Part shown: in pieces, positions 8,958 through 19,500 of the stretch | Numbering within the stretch: position 1 is the stretch's first letter | Layout: every line of letters starts with the position of its first letter | Origin: JAWLHU01 sp041690255 | GTDB taxonomy: Bacteria > Bacillota > Sulfobacillia > Symbiobacteriales > Symbiobacteriaceae | Assembly: GCA_041690255.1 (NCBI GenBank) | Contig: JAWLHU010000013.1 | Span: 124,001-188,000, forward strand | Reading direction: 5' to 3' | Length of the DNA stretch: 64,000 bases | Notes under the pieces: model-generated | Databases searched by the model: none | What the model was told of the DNA's origin: nothing | What the model saw: the letters and a program-made list of their open reading frames with translations, nothing else | Position numbers and translations under genes: made by a program

Positions 8958-9416
8958 CTATCCAGCCGCCTGGTTTTCGCTCTCCAATGCCTTGCGAATG
9001 TTAATGAAGAGCTGCTCGGTCGTCTTCCGGGCCTGCCCCTCCAGGAGACGACCGCCTACGCCGGCCAATGGCCCGCTGACCGATGCCTCGGCGCTCCAGT
9101 GGAGCTCGGTCCCCCCGTCGACAGCCACCAGCTTCATCCTGCTCTCCATGGCAATGCCGTTGCCCATGCCATTGCCCTTCAGCTTCAGGGCCAGCCCCTC
9201 CCCATCCTCCGGGGTAATGGCGGCCTCCATCTTGAACTTCCCGCGGATCGGCCCAATCCCAACACGGACGATGGCCACCATGTGCCGCTCGTCCTGCACC
9301 GTCAACTCCTGCAGGTCCGGCATACAGTTGCCCACCCGGTGCGGATCGGTGACGAACCCGTAGACCACTGCCTTCTCTACGCTGACCCGCTCGACCCCGC
9401 TCAGTTGCAGCTTCAC
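8958..9416 (-). CDS. coxG: CoxG-like SRPBCC-family protein
   Basis: A 152-residue CoxG/SRPBCC-fold protein found in most CO dehydrogenase operons and reported to help attach the enzyme to the membrane. The sequence has the family pattern of an N-terminal strand, a VYGFVTDPHRVGNCMPDL segment, a GKFKMEAAI strand and a C-terminal helix. The GTG at 9416 was chosen for the AGGAGG seven bases upstream; the longer frame to 9596 enters coxL. It lies 67 bases downstream of coxL. Confidence 0.86.
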   Translation of the reverse strand: MKLQLSGVERVSVEKAVVYGFVTDPHRVGNCMPDLQELTVQDERHMVAIVRVGIGPIRGKFKMEAAITPEDGEGLALKLKGNGMGNGIAMESRMKLVAVDGGTELHWSAEASVSGPLAGVGGRLLEGQARKTTEQLFINIRKALESENQAAG

Positions 9417-9483
9417 GTAAGCATCCTCCTGTTGCGTAGGGGGAAGGGTCCGAGGCGGGACGACCACCCCGGACCCATCCGCA

Positions 9484-11826
9484 CTATTCGTTAATGCCGG
9501 CCTCGCGCAGGGCCTTCCAGACCTTGTGCCGGCTAAGCGGCATATCCATATGCCGGACCCCGTACGGGGAGAGCGCATCGACGACGGCGTTGACAAAGGC
9601 CGCCGGCGAACCGACGTTGGGCGACTCGCCCACGCCCTTGGCCCCGATTGGATGATGCGGCGACGGCGTCACCGTGCTGGCGGTCTCCCAGACCGGCGTC
9701 TCCGCCGCCGTGGGCACCAGGTACTCGGTGAAGTTGGAGGCCAGGCAGTTGCCGCTCTCGTCGTAGGGGATCTCCTGCATGAATGCGATGGCGTAACCCT
9801 CGGTCAGACCGCCGTGGATCTGCCCTTCCACGATCATCGGGTTGATGACGGTCCCGCAGTCATCCACCGCCAGGAAGCGGCGCACCTTCACCTCACCGGT
9901 CCCCTTGTCGATATCGACCACGGCGATATAGCAGCCGTAAGGGAAGGTCAGGTTGGGCGGATCGTAGTAGTAGGTCGCCTCCAGGCCGGGCTCCATGCCG
10001 GGCGGAACGTTGGTGTAGGCAGCGAAGGCCACATCGCCCATAGTGACGGCGCGCTCCGGGGCGCCCTTCACCTGGAACTTGTAGTCCTCCCAGACCACGT
10101 CGTGCTCGGCGCACTCCAGCAGGTAGGCCGCGATCTTGGCCGCCTTCTCCCGGATCCGGCGGGCTGCCATGGCGGCGGCGGCGCCGGCGGTCGGGGTCGA
10201 GCGGCTGCCGTAGGTGCCGAGGCCGTAGGGTGCGGTGTCGGTGTCACCCTCCTCCACCAGGACGTCCGCCGCCTGAAGGCCCAACTCATGGCCGACAATC
10301 TGGGCAAAGGTGGTCTCATGCCCCTGGCCCTGGCTCTTGGAGCCAAAGCGTGCCAACGCCTTCCCGGTCGGATGCACCCGGATCTCGGCGGAGTCAAACA
10401 TCTTCAGGCCGAGGATGTCAAAGTGCTTCGACGGGCCGGCGCCGACTATTTCAGTGAAGAAGGAGACACCGATGCCCATCAGCTCGCCCCGGGCCCGCTT
10501 CTCAGCCTGCTCCTTGCGCAGCTCCTCGTAGCCGATCAGGTTCAGGGCCTTGTCCAGCGTGGTCTCGTAGTCACCGCTGTCGTAGGTCCAGCCCAGCGGC
10601 GTGGTATAGGGGAACTGCTGCGGCTTCAGGAAGTTCTTCCGGCGCAGCTCCACCGGGTCCATCTTCAGTTCCTGTGCCAGCACATCCATCGCCCGCTCGA
10701 TCAGGAAGGAGGCCTCCGTGACGCGGAACGAGCAGCGGTAGGAGACGCCGCCGGGCGCCTTGTTTGTGTAGACCGCATCCACCGCGACGTGGGCGCTCTC
10801 AAAGTCGTACGAGCCGGTGCAGATATTAAAGAGGCCGGCCGGGAACTTGGTCGGATTCGCCTGGGAGTCAAAGGCGCCGTGGTCTGCGAGCGTGTGGACC
10901 CGCAGCCCCTTCACCTTGCCGTCACGGGTGGCGGCGATCTCCGCCGTCATGTGATAGTCACGGGCAAAGGCGGTGGATGTGAGATGCTCCGTCCGGGTCT
11001 CGATCCACTTGACCGGGCGCCCGGTCACGATCGATGCGACCACGGCCACCACATAACCCGGGTAGACCCCCACCTTGGCGCCAAAGCCACCGCCGATATC
11101 CGGCGAGACGACCCGGATCATGTGCTCCGGCAGCTTGGCCACCAGCGCCAGGACCGTCCGGTAGGCGTGCGGTGCCTGCGAGGTGACATGGAGGGTCAGC
11201 CGGCCGGTGAACTTGTTCATGTCGGCCACAGCGCCGCAGGTCTCCAGGGGCGAGGCGTGGCAGCGCGGGAAGTACATCTGCTGCTTCACGACCACCTCGG
11301 CATTGTCGAAAACGCTGCTGGTGGAGAGCGAGTCACCGGACTCCCACCGCCAGATGTGGTTGGACTTCTTCTCCCGATCCTCCCGGAGGATGGGCGCATC
11401 CGGTGCGGTCGCCTTGTGCGGGTCGACCAGGACCGGCAGGGGGTCGTAGTCGATCTCGACCGCGGCGGCGCCATCGTAGGCGGCCTCTCGGGTGTCGGCG
11501 ATGACCGCTGCCACCTCCTGGTACTGGAAGAGCACCTTCCCGGTGGCCAGGACCATCTGGTTGTCGCCGGCCAGGGTGGGCATCCAGGCAAGGCCGACGG
11601 CGGTCAGGTCCTCGCCCGTGATCACCGCGACGACGCCCGGAATTGCCATAGCGGCATCCTTGTTGATCGTGTTAATGCGGGCATGGGCATATGGGCTCCG
11701 GACGATCGCCATGTAGGCCATGTTCGGCAGGCGGATATCTTCAATGTAGTTGCCCCTGCCCTGAATAAAGCGGGGATCCTCCTTCCGCTTTATGGGCTGA
11801 CCGAGGATCTTGACGGTCTCTACCAT
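9484..11826 (-). CDS. coxL: Aerobic carbon monoxide dehydrogenase large subunit, form I
   Basis: The 780-residue molybdopterin subunit, which oxidises CO to CO2 at a Mo-Cu site. The active-site loop reads SYRCSFR with Cys365. The form I CoxL signature is AYxCSFR, so this copy differs only by Ser for Ala. Form II and other xanthine-dehydrogenase relatives have AYRGAGR. Near the C-terminus the PIGAKGVGESP motif contains the conserved Glu. The ATG at 11826 has AAGGAGGGG eight bases upstream. It lies directly after coxS in the order M-S-L that is usual for form I clusters. No signal peptide is present. True CO activity is likely but not proven by sequence. Confidence 0.93.
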   Translation of the reverse strand: MVETVKILGQPIKRKEDPRFIQGRGNYIEDIRLPNMAYMAIVRSPYAHARINTINKDAAMAIPGVVAVITGEDLTAVGLAWMPTLAGDNQMVLATGKVLFQYQEVAAVIADTREAAYDGAAAVEIDYDPLPVLVDPHKATAPDAPILREDREKKSNHIWRWESGDSLSTSSVFDNAEVVVKQQMYFPRCHASPLETCGAVADMNKFTGRLTLHVTSQAPHAYRTVLALVAKLPEHMIRVVSPDIGGGFGAKVGVYPGYVVAVVASIVTGRPVKWIETRTEHLTSTAFARDYHMTAEIAATRDGKVKGLRVHTLADHGAFDSQANPTKFPAGLFNICTGSYDFESAHVAVDAVYTNKAPGGVSYRCSFRVTEASFLIERAMDVLAQELKMDPVELRRKNFLKPQQFPYTTPLGWTYDSGDYETTLDKALNLIGYEELRKEQAEKRARGELMGIGVSFFTEIVGAGPSKHFDILGLKMFDSAEIRVHPTGKALARFGSKSQGQGHETTFAQIVGHELGLQAADVLVEEGDTDTAPYGLGTYGSRSTPTAGAAAAMAARRIREKAAKIAAYLLECAEHDVVWEDYKFQVKGAPERAVTMGDVAFAAYTNVPPGMEPGLEATYYYDPPNLTFPYGCYIAVVDIDKGTGEVKVRRFLAVDDCGTVINPMIVEGQIHGGLTEGYAIAFMQEIPYDESGNCLASNFTEYLVPTAAETPVWETASTVTPSPHHPIGAKGVGESPNVGSPAAFVNAVVDALSPYGVRHMDMPLSRHKVWKALREAGINE

Positions 11827-11830
11827 GGCA

Positions 11831-12331
11831 TTACCCCTCCTTCCCCGGCGCCGCAATAGCCGCCGGCTGCATGTCGGCAGCCGCCTGGCGGACCGCCTTG
11901 ACGATGTTCATGTAGCCGGTGCAGCGGCAGATATTGCCCGAGATCGCCTCCCGGATCTCCTGCTCGCTGGGGTCCGGATTCTGCTCCAGCATCGCCTTGG
12001 TGACCAGCATCATCCCCGGGGTGCAGAAGCCGCAATGCAGGCCATGGCAGTCCCAGAAGGCCTTCTGAATCGGGTGAAGTTGATCGCCGCTGGCGAGCCC
12101 CTCCACGGTCTGAATGCTGCAGCCCTCCGCCTGGATGGCGAACAGCGTGCAGGACTTGACCGGCACGCCGTCCACCAGCACGGTACAGGCACCGCAGCTC
12201 GTGGTGTCGCACCCGATGTGGGTACCCGTCAGACTCAGATGCTCACGGATCGCATGGACCAGAAGCGTGCGGCCCTCCACCTCGATCTCACGGGGCTGGC
12301 CGTTCACGGTCAACTGAATGCGCTTTGTCAC
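11831..12331 (-). CDS. coxS: CO dehydrogenase small (2Fe-2S) subunit
   Basis: A 166-residue iron-sulfur subunit that passes electrons from the Mo site to FAD. The plant-ferredoxin-type cluster motif is HIGCDTTSCGAC with a later Cys (VKSC). The C-terminal cluster motif is CGFCTPGM then CRCTGY. All eight expected Cys are present. The GTG at 12331 has AAAGGGGGTGG six bases upstream. Only four bases separate its stop from the coxL start. Confidence 0.93.
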   Translation of the reverse strand: MTKRIQLTVNGQPREIEVEGRTLLVHAIREHLSLTGTHIGCDTTSCGACTVLVDGVPVKSCTLFAIQAEGCSIQTVEGLASGDQLHPIQKAFWDCHGLHCGFCTPGMMLVTKAMLEQNPDPSEQEIREAISGNICRCTGYMNIVKAVRQAAADMQPAAIAAPGKEG

Positions 12332-12350
12332 CTGTTCCACCCCCTTTGAT

Positions 12351-13223
12351 CTACTGAGCGGAGGCCTGCTCGGCCGCCTTCTGGAGCGCACGCTGGGTGA
12401 GGACCCGGATCATATCCCGCTTGTACTCGGCGGGGCCGCGGGTGTCGGCGCCGGGCTCACTCTCTGCCGCGGCCGCCTGGGCTGCCTTGCGGATCACCTC
12501 ATCGGTCAGGTTCTGGCCGACCAGGATGGCCTCGGCCTCCTTGGCCCGCACGGTGATCGGCCCGACGGCGCAGAGCCCGATGCCCGCCTGCTCACAGCGC
12601 CCATCGGTGCCCAGGGTGATCTGCACACCTACGGCGGCGGTGGCGAAATCGCCCACCTTCCGCTCGATCTTCAGGTAGTGGCCGCCACTGCGAGGGCCGG
12701 CGGTTGGCACCCGCACCTCGGTGACGAACTCGCCATCCTCCAGGGCGGTGGTAAACGTATCGATCAGGAACTCATCAATGGCCACGGTCCGCTCCCCGTT
12801 GGGGCCGGCGATCACCACCTGAGCCCGGGCTGCCATCATGGCGGCTGCCCAGTCGCCGGCGGGATCGGCGTGGACCAGGGAGCCGGCAATGGTACCGCGG
12901 TTGCGGACGATCGGGTCGGCGACCACCTTGCCGGTGGCAGAGAGCAGCGGGTAGCGCTCCGCGATCATGGGCGAGGTCTCCAGGGTCTTGCTGCGGACCA
13001 GTGCGCCAATGCGCAGGTAGCCATCCTCTTCCTTCAGGTAGTCGAGGCCCGGGATTCGGCCAATGTCGATCAGGACCTTGGGCTGGAGCACCCGGAACCG
13101 CATCATCGGAATGAGGCTCTGGCCGCCGGCGATGATCTTGGCATCGTACCCGTGCTGCTGCAACAGGCTCACGGTCTCGGCCACGGAACCTGGGGCCACA
13201 TACTCGAATGCTGCCGGGATCAC
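12351..13223 (-). CDS. coxM: CO dehydrogenase medium (FAD-binding) subunit
   Basis: A 290-residue FAD subunit of the CoxM/XdhB family and first gene of the cox operon. Both FAD pyrophosphate loops are present: AGGQSLIP at about residues 33-40 and RNRGTIAGSLVHADPAGD near residue 110. The start was placed at the GTG at 13223 (reading MIPAAFEY), which has GGGGGAGGG about six bases upstream; upstream ATG codons at 13241 and 13262 have no ribosome site. Transcription of the whole operon down to 2254 probably begins in the AT-richer stretch just upstream. Confidence 0.92.
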   Translation of the reverse strand: MIPAAFEYVAPGSVAETVSLLQQHGYDAKIIAGGQSLIPMMRFRVLQPKVLIDIGRIPGLDYLKEEDGYLRIGALVRSKTLETSPMIAERYPLLSATGKVVADPIVRNRGTIAGSLVHADPAGDWAAAMMAARAQVVIAGPNGERTVAIDEFLIDTFTTALEDGEFVTEVRVPTAGPRSGGHYLKIERKVGDFATAAVGVQITLGTDGRCEQAGIGLCAVGPITVRAKEAEAILVGQNLTDEVIRKAAQAAAAESEPGADTRGPAEYKRDMIRVLTQRALQKAAEQASAQ

Positions 13224-13404
13224 GCAATCACCCTCCCCCATTACTGACTCATTCCTATACATTTGTGTACCGTGAGACTATCTATAATTGTATGTCCGCC
13301 TTTGACACCTGATCGGGTGGATTTTCTTCCCCGATCGGGTGCTTTTTTAATCTTTTGTTAATTGTGAATGACGGAACAGAGTGCTGGTAAGGGGGGTGTG
13401 CAGA

Positions 13405-13439
13405 AGACCGCCCCCATCCGGTCTGGATGGGGGCGGTCT
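13405..13439 (-). terminator. Probable terminator of the SLH-RHS gene
   Basis: Perfect 15-bp stem (13405-13419 with 13425-13439) with a 5-base loop, about 90 bases after the RHS stop. On the minus strand the tail after the stem is TCTTCTG, a weak T-rich tract. A second perfect 11-bp hairpin (13495-13523) lies directly after the stop codon. Confidence 0.6.
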
Positions 13440-13494
13440 GCGCTGCCAATGTCGCGGGTCTGTTGCGCCAATGTCACTGGCATGTCTGGGGGAT

Positions 13495-13523
13495 GGGCGC
13501 CTGTGTTCGGGGCACAGGCGCCC
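13495..13523 (-). terminator. Hairpin directly after the SLH-RHS stop codon
   Basis: Perfect 11-bp GC-rich inverted repeat with a 7-base loop, 7 bases downstream of the TAA at 13530-13532. It has no T tract, so it may protect the transcript 3' end rather than terminate. Confidence 0.45.
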
Positions 13524-13529
13524 AACCGT

Positions 13530-16500
13530 TTAAAACTTGCGCCTAGCGCAGCCCTCCAATGCACCCTTGGCTTCGCATCCGAGACCCCATTTGTAGCTGT
13601 CGCCCGAGACGCTGGTATCACCGTTGAACCCCACGGCCATGCAGGCCGGGCCCACGCAGGTTTTGATGTTCCCCGTCCATCCGCATTCGTTTAACTGAAC
13701 GCCTGTGCCAATGCTGCCCGGTCCGAGCTGACACTTGGCCTCTCCCTTGAGCTTCACCCCCGTGGGGTCGGTGCCGCCGAAGGGATCAATCTCCACACCA
13801 CCGCCAGTTCCCACGCCGGCCTCACCGCACATGGAGATGCCGTCATCGTCAATGCATAGCTTAACACCGCCGCCAAACACTGCGTAGGCCGTGACACCGA
13901 TGCAGAAGAGACCCAGGGGATCCTTGTAGCCAATCGGGTTGTTCGCCACATAGACGTAGAGGTTCGCCTGACGGCTCTGGAAGAGGATCGGATCACGTGA
14001 GGTCCAGCGGCCCGCCTCGGGGTCGTAGTCACGGAAGCCGAAGCGGATCAGCCCGGTGTCTGGATCAGCCAGGCCGCCGGCGTAACCGATCGGCAGGTCG
14101 AAGTCCGGGTTGCTGTCGCTCAGCAGTCGGCCGAAGCTGTCGTAATCCAGGGTCTTGACCAGATTTCCGGCGGCATCGGTCACCACCTTGGGGGTGCCCA
14201 CCTGATCGGCGCCGATATAGTACCAGGTCGCGCCTCGCTGCATGGCGTAGAGAATGCCGGCCTCATCGTAGTAGAAGGCAGTCAATACGCCCTGCGGATC
14301 CCGGAGGTGGGTCAGGGCCATCGGGTTGGTTGGATTGCCGTAGAGGTACTGGTAGGTGCCCGAGGCATCGGTCCTCGCCACCCGACGGCCCAGGCCGTCG
14401 TAGCTGTAGCTGATACTCTTGGTGCCACCCGCCACCGTGGCCTGGAGCAGTTCGCCCCGGGCGCTGTAGGTGAAGGTGTCGGTGCCCCGCTTCGTCAGGA
14501 ACCCGGCGGGACCGAAGGTGTAGGAGACCCCACCCAGGCCGGTGATCCGGCCCTGGGCGTCAAAGTCCGCCAGGATCGAGAGCTCGTTCCCGCTCCTTCG
14601 GCTGATCCGATTGCCGTTCTGGTCGTAGATATACTCCTCTGCCACCTCGCCGTCGCGCTTGACCGTGAGCAGCTGGCCGACCTTGTCGAAGGAGTACTCG
14701 TAGGTGGTTGTCTTGTCGCCCACCGTCTCGGTCTTGCCTACAATCCGCCCCATGGCGTCGTAGGAGAGGTCGAGCTGGTAGACCTGGCTCGCCCCCACGG
14801 TGTGGACGCGGCTCTCCAGGTGGCCAGAGCCCGAGTCGAGCGCCAGCGGTGCCGGCATGGCGGCGAGACGGGTCAGATTGCCCGAGCCGCCGACCGGCTT
14901 GTCGGTGAAGGGCTCGGCTCTGTTTCCGGCCACGTCCGCGATGGCGGTGCCGGAGTAGGTGAGCGTGTATCCTGTGCTGTCAAAGGGCGGCTGCACCCAC
15001 AGGGTGACCCGTGTCGTGGAGATGTCGACCCCCTCGATGGTGTACGGCTGGTTATCCTTGACCAGCGCAAAGTCGGCAGCAGTGAGGTTGGCCCAGACGT
15101 CCAGGGGCTCGTCGTAGGTCAGGATCACCGACTCAAAGTCTGAGGTGATCGAGACCAAGCCAGGCGGTGCGAAGTTCGCGTAGGTCACCTGCTCCCGGCC
15201 AAGGTTGGCCGCCGGATGGCCGGAGGGATCCTGAAGCGGATTCGCCCCCGCCGCGTAATCCAGGGAGACGCTTGCGTCGGCTGCGATCGTACCACCCAGG
15301 GTGAGGCTGACCTTGTCGCCCGCCAGGGCGACGGCCGAGACGGTCTGCTCCACCCCGTTTGCCGTGACGCTGAAGTCAGCGGGCGCCGGCACGAACTGGG
15401 CGTTCAGGGACTCATTGTAGGTCAACTGCACCTTTGTGCCTTCAAACAAGATGCTCTGGAGAGCGGGAGGGGTCGTGTCGGCCCCGGTGGTGGCGCTGAC
15501 CGTGAGGTCTACGCTGGACCGGTTGCCCGACGGGTCCTCCGCCTCCACCCGGAAGGTGTAGCTGGTCTCGGCTACCAGGCCCGTCACGTTAAACGTGGTT
15601 ACATTGCCTGCCACCGAACCGATCGGGGTATCGTCCTGGTAGATATGGTACGCCTTCACCCCGACGTTGTCGTTGGCCGGTGTCCAGGTCAGGATCAGGG
15701 TGTGGTCGCCCACGTTGCTGGCGATCAGGCTGCCGTTCGACCAGGCGGGTGCTGCGGTCTGCACCCACGCCGCCACGAAGATGTCAGAGGCGTCGTTCAG
15801 GTCGTCGGCGATCAGGTTACTGGCCAGCGAGGTGAAGACCACGACCGACCCGTCATCGCTCAGGTCCGGGGGATCGACATCATAAGCGTGGTAATCGGCC
15901 TCAACCCCCATGGAACTGGTGTGCAGGCGCATGGTCTGGTTGCCGACCAGATCCCGCAGGAAGACGTCGCGCCACCCGTTCGTATCGTTCGGAACCAGGG
16001 TGTCCGAGTCGGAGACGAAGACCACGTACCGGCCGTTGCCGCTGATTCGGCGACCGTAGTTCTGACCGTTGGCTGCCACCCCCGCCTCGGAGAGATCAAC
16101 CCGGGTATTGGCTACCTCGCCTGGCTCGTCAAAGATCCCGTCGCCGTCGGTGTCGCGATCCCGCACGATCAGGGGGTTGTTGGAGTCGTAGTCAATGATG
16201 TTTCGCGCATAGGTGCTGAAGAGGAGATACCGCCCATCGGCACTGATGTCCGGGAGGTTGCTGTCGCCCGTGCCCAGGGCTCCGCCGGCGTCAACACTGA
16301 GCACGACCGGCGCTGCATCGGTCCGCAGGTCCTTGGCGTAGATCTGGAAGCGGCCATTCGCCGCCTTCATTTCGTAGACCACCCAGTGGCCGTCCCGGCT
16401 GACTCGCGGCCAGTTTGAGCCGGTGGGCAGGGTGATCGTCTGCGTCGCGCCAACCTCATCGAAGATGCCGTCGCCGTCGGCGTCACGGTCAAGGACGTGC

Positions 16501-19500
16501 GCCCTGTAACCACTTGTCACGTACTCACGGTACGCCACAAACCGACCATCGCCGCTCACGCTTGGGGCCGAGACATCCCCGAGGACCAGATCGACCACGG
16601 CGTGCTCGCCCGCTGCCATATCGGCGTTCAGGTCGATCGAGCGGAGGCCCGACATCCTGTAGCCGTTGCTGGAGCCGTAGTTGTAGGGGGCAATGGTGTA
16701 GATCACGTAGCGCCCGTCGGCGCTGATATCCAGACCGCCAATGCCGCTGTGGCCAGTCCGTGGAGTGCCATCGTCCTCCACGCTGATCAGCCGAAGCGTC
16801 CCCTCGCTGCGGTCGTAGACGAAGACGTCCGGGCACTCGAGGCTCTGGGTGGATCCGCACTTCTGCAGGTCGATGTCAGACAGGTTGGAGGCATAGGACC
16901 AGAAGGCAATGCGGTCTCCGTCGGCACTGATCGCGGTGGCCTCGCTCAGATCGTCCGCCTCTTCATTCTGCGCCCGCTGGCTGACCCGGCTGACGGTCAA
17001 CTCACCCTCGATCCCGGAGACCGCCGCCGTGGTCACTGTTACCGAGGGGCCGTCACTGGTGCACTGGCCCTTCACGTCGCAGACCTGCACGGTAAAGGTG
17101 TAGGTCGTATTGGGCACGAGGGCCGTGACCTCCAGCGAGCGAGCACTCCCCGCCGCTGTGGCGTGAGGTTCCGCCAGCCCCTGCCGGTAGATGCGGAAGG
17201 AGTGCGGGCCGACATCATCGATCACCTCGGACCAGTGCAGGGTCAGGCGAGTGCCGGTCACGTTGGAGTAGGTCAAGGTAGCGGGGGCCGCCCAGGCCGG
17301 CGGCGTATCCGCCAGTGTGGTGAAGGTGGCCGTCAGCCCTGTAGACCACTGCCCGCCCTCGTCCTTCGCCTCTACGCTCAACGGATAGGTGGAGAGTTCC
17401 TGCAGGCCGGTCACGGTGAACGAGCGGGTGTTCGCATCCAGCTCTGCGCCCACCTGGGAACCGTCCTGCAAGACGCGATAGGCGGTGATGTTGGTGTCAT
17501 CTTCCGCCGCCGGCCAGGTGAGGGCGACGCTGTAGTGGGCCGGCGTGCCGGTCAGGACGCTTCCCGCCGGCCAGGTCGGGGGCTGGTCAGCCGTGGTCGT
17601 CACCGTGGTGGATAGGGGATCGGACGCATTGCCGGCCCCATCTACCGCCACCACGGAGAGATCGTACAGCGTCTCGGGGGTGAGGCCGGTGACCGTGTAT
17701 CTCCTTACGTTCGCACCCACAGCGCCGACAATGTTCGTGCCCACCAGGATCCGGTAGCCGTTGAGCCCCCTGTTGTCTGCAGCGGCCGACCACTCCAGGA
17801 GGACCCGGTTGGAGTAAACCTGGCCGGCAGTCAGCACGCTCCCAGCAGGCCAGGTCGGCTTCTCGGTATCCTCTGCCGCCTGGTCATAGGTGTAGTCGAT
17901 AATCAGTTGGTCATTGGTGATCTGAGACGGGGCGCCCTCGGGGCCGCCGCGTGCGATCCGGAAGGGGCCGTAGCCCGTGAGCAGCCCATCCTTGTCCCAG
18001 GTGAGGCTGGTCGTCACCCCATCCAGGGTGATGCTCTCCAGCAGGACGCTGCTGTTGTACGTATAGCTGAAATCACCCGTCGCCGCTCCGCCGAAGCTCA
18101 TGCCTGTCACGAGGCGAGAGTCGTAGGTGAAGGTGATACTCTGCATGGCGCCAAAGGTCGGCTCCTGGACGAGTTGCCGCGGTCGATCGGTGCTGTCAAG
18201 GTACGTGTAGCTCGTCCGGCCCTCGGCGTAATCCGTGCGCACGATCCGCCCAGCCAGATCGTAGGTGTTCTCCTGCACACGGCCGTCGGGCAGCACAACG
18301 CGCCTGCGTGCCTTGTCCAGGTTGTACTCGGTCCGCAGGTGCATGCCCTCGGGCGCCGTGAACCCCGTCTCGGTGTGAACGATCGAGTAGTCCTGGGTAT
18401 AGACGGAGCCGTCCGGCTGGATCACCTTGGCCAGGAGGCCATCCTTGTTATACTCGAAGCGGTAGACCTCGCCGTCCGGCATGGTGCTCCGGACAAGGCG
18501 GTCGGCCGCATCGTACTCGTAGGTCGTCTTGTTGCCCAGAGAGTCGGTGCGACCGCTGTTGCGGTCAAACTGATCATACTCCAAGGTGAGCAGATAGCTC
18601 CCCTGGGAGACGCTCTGCAAGAGCCCGCCCATGTAGGTGGCGGTCACCAGAGCGATGCCGCCCTGCACATCCCGGAACTGCTGAACCACCCGCCCCTGAC
18701 CGTCCAGCTCCGAGCGGGACTGGCGTCCTTCGGGCGAGGTGTTGGTGACCGTCCTGGTCCCGGCAGCGCTGTCGTAGGCGTAGGCCAGGGTGGTGACCTT
18801 CCCGTTTTCGGTCAACGTGTCGGTCATGGTCAGGATCTTGCTGGGATCGTCGTCCACGAGGGCAACCGTCCGTGTCCGGGTCGCTTCCGAGATGATCCCG
18901 TCGGGGGATTTCGCGGTCACCCGGGTAATCACCGGCACCAGCATTCCCCAGCGAGGGTCCGGACCCTCCTCCCAGGTCACCTCGGCCCCGTCAGGGGTAG
19001 TGACCACGCCGGTCCCGTCCGGATGGGTCACCATGATCGTCTGGCCACCGGCGGGATCAATCTGGGTTCGGCGCACGTCGCCGTTTGGCAAGGCCTCCAC
19101 CCTGTAAATGGTGATCCGCCCTTCCGCCTTGGTGACCTTTACCTCAAAGCCGTCGGGGATCTGTTCCCGCTCAAGGGCGGTGAAGCCACCAAGCGGATCC
19201 TGGTCCTTGACCAGGCGGCCCAGGTCATCGTAGGTGAAGCGCCAGAGACCGCCGGCCGCCGACCGGTAGGTCCGCAGCAGCCCGCCGTCGCCGTAGCTCA
19301 TGTGGACGGTCTCATCGGCCGGGTTGGCTATGCTCGCCAGGTACCCATCATCATTCAGCGTTAGCTTTGTGACCTGCCCACCGGGCGCCACGATCTGATA
19401 GGGGTCGCCAGTGGTCCCATTCCGCATGATGATCGTCCGGCGGCCGTCTCCGTCCACCACCTCGGTCAGATGGCCGGCTTCATTATAGGTGAAGCGGAGC

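Larger units (their letters stand above)
13224..13529. other. Intergenic region: cox operon upstream region and RHS gene 3' region
   Basis: This 306-base stretch holds no gene. The part nearest coxM (13224-13305) is AT-richer and probably contains the cox promoter, although no clear -35/-10 pair stands out. At 13306-13341 lies a near-perfect 12-bp inverted repeat of GATCGGG type. It is followed on the plus strand by six T, so it looks like a terminator, but no plus-strand gene feeds it; as part of the cox upstream region it could also be an operator. Confidence 0.4.

Noticed and set aside
9526..11859. A 777-codon plus-strand frame antisense to coxL.
   Set aside because: It is the mirror of a strongly conserved gene in high-GC DNA, has no recognisable domain and no ribosome site. 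Similar mirrors of the ttrA-like gene (27157-30165) and of the 56.3-58.7 kb genes were rejected for the same reason.
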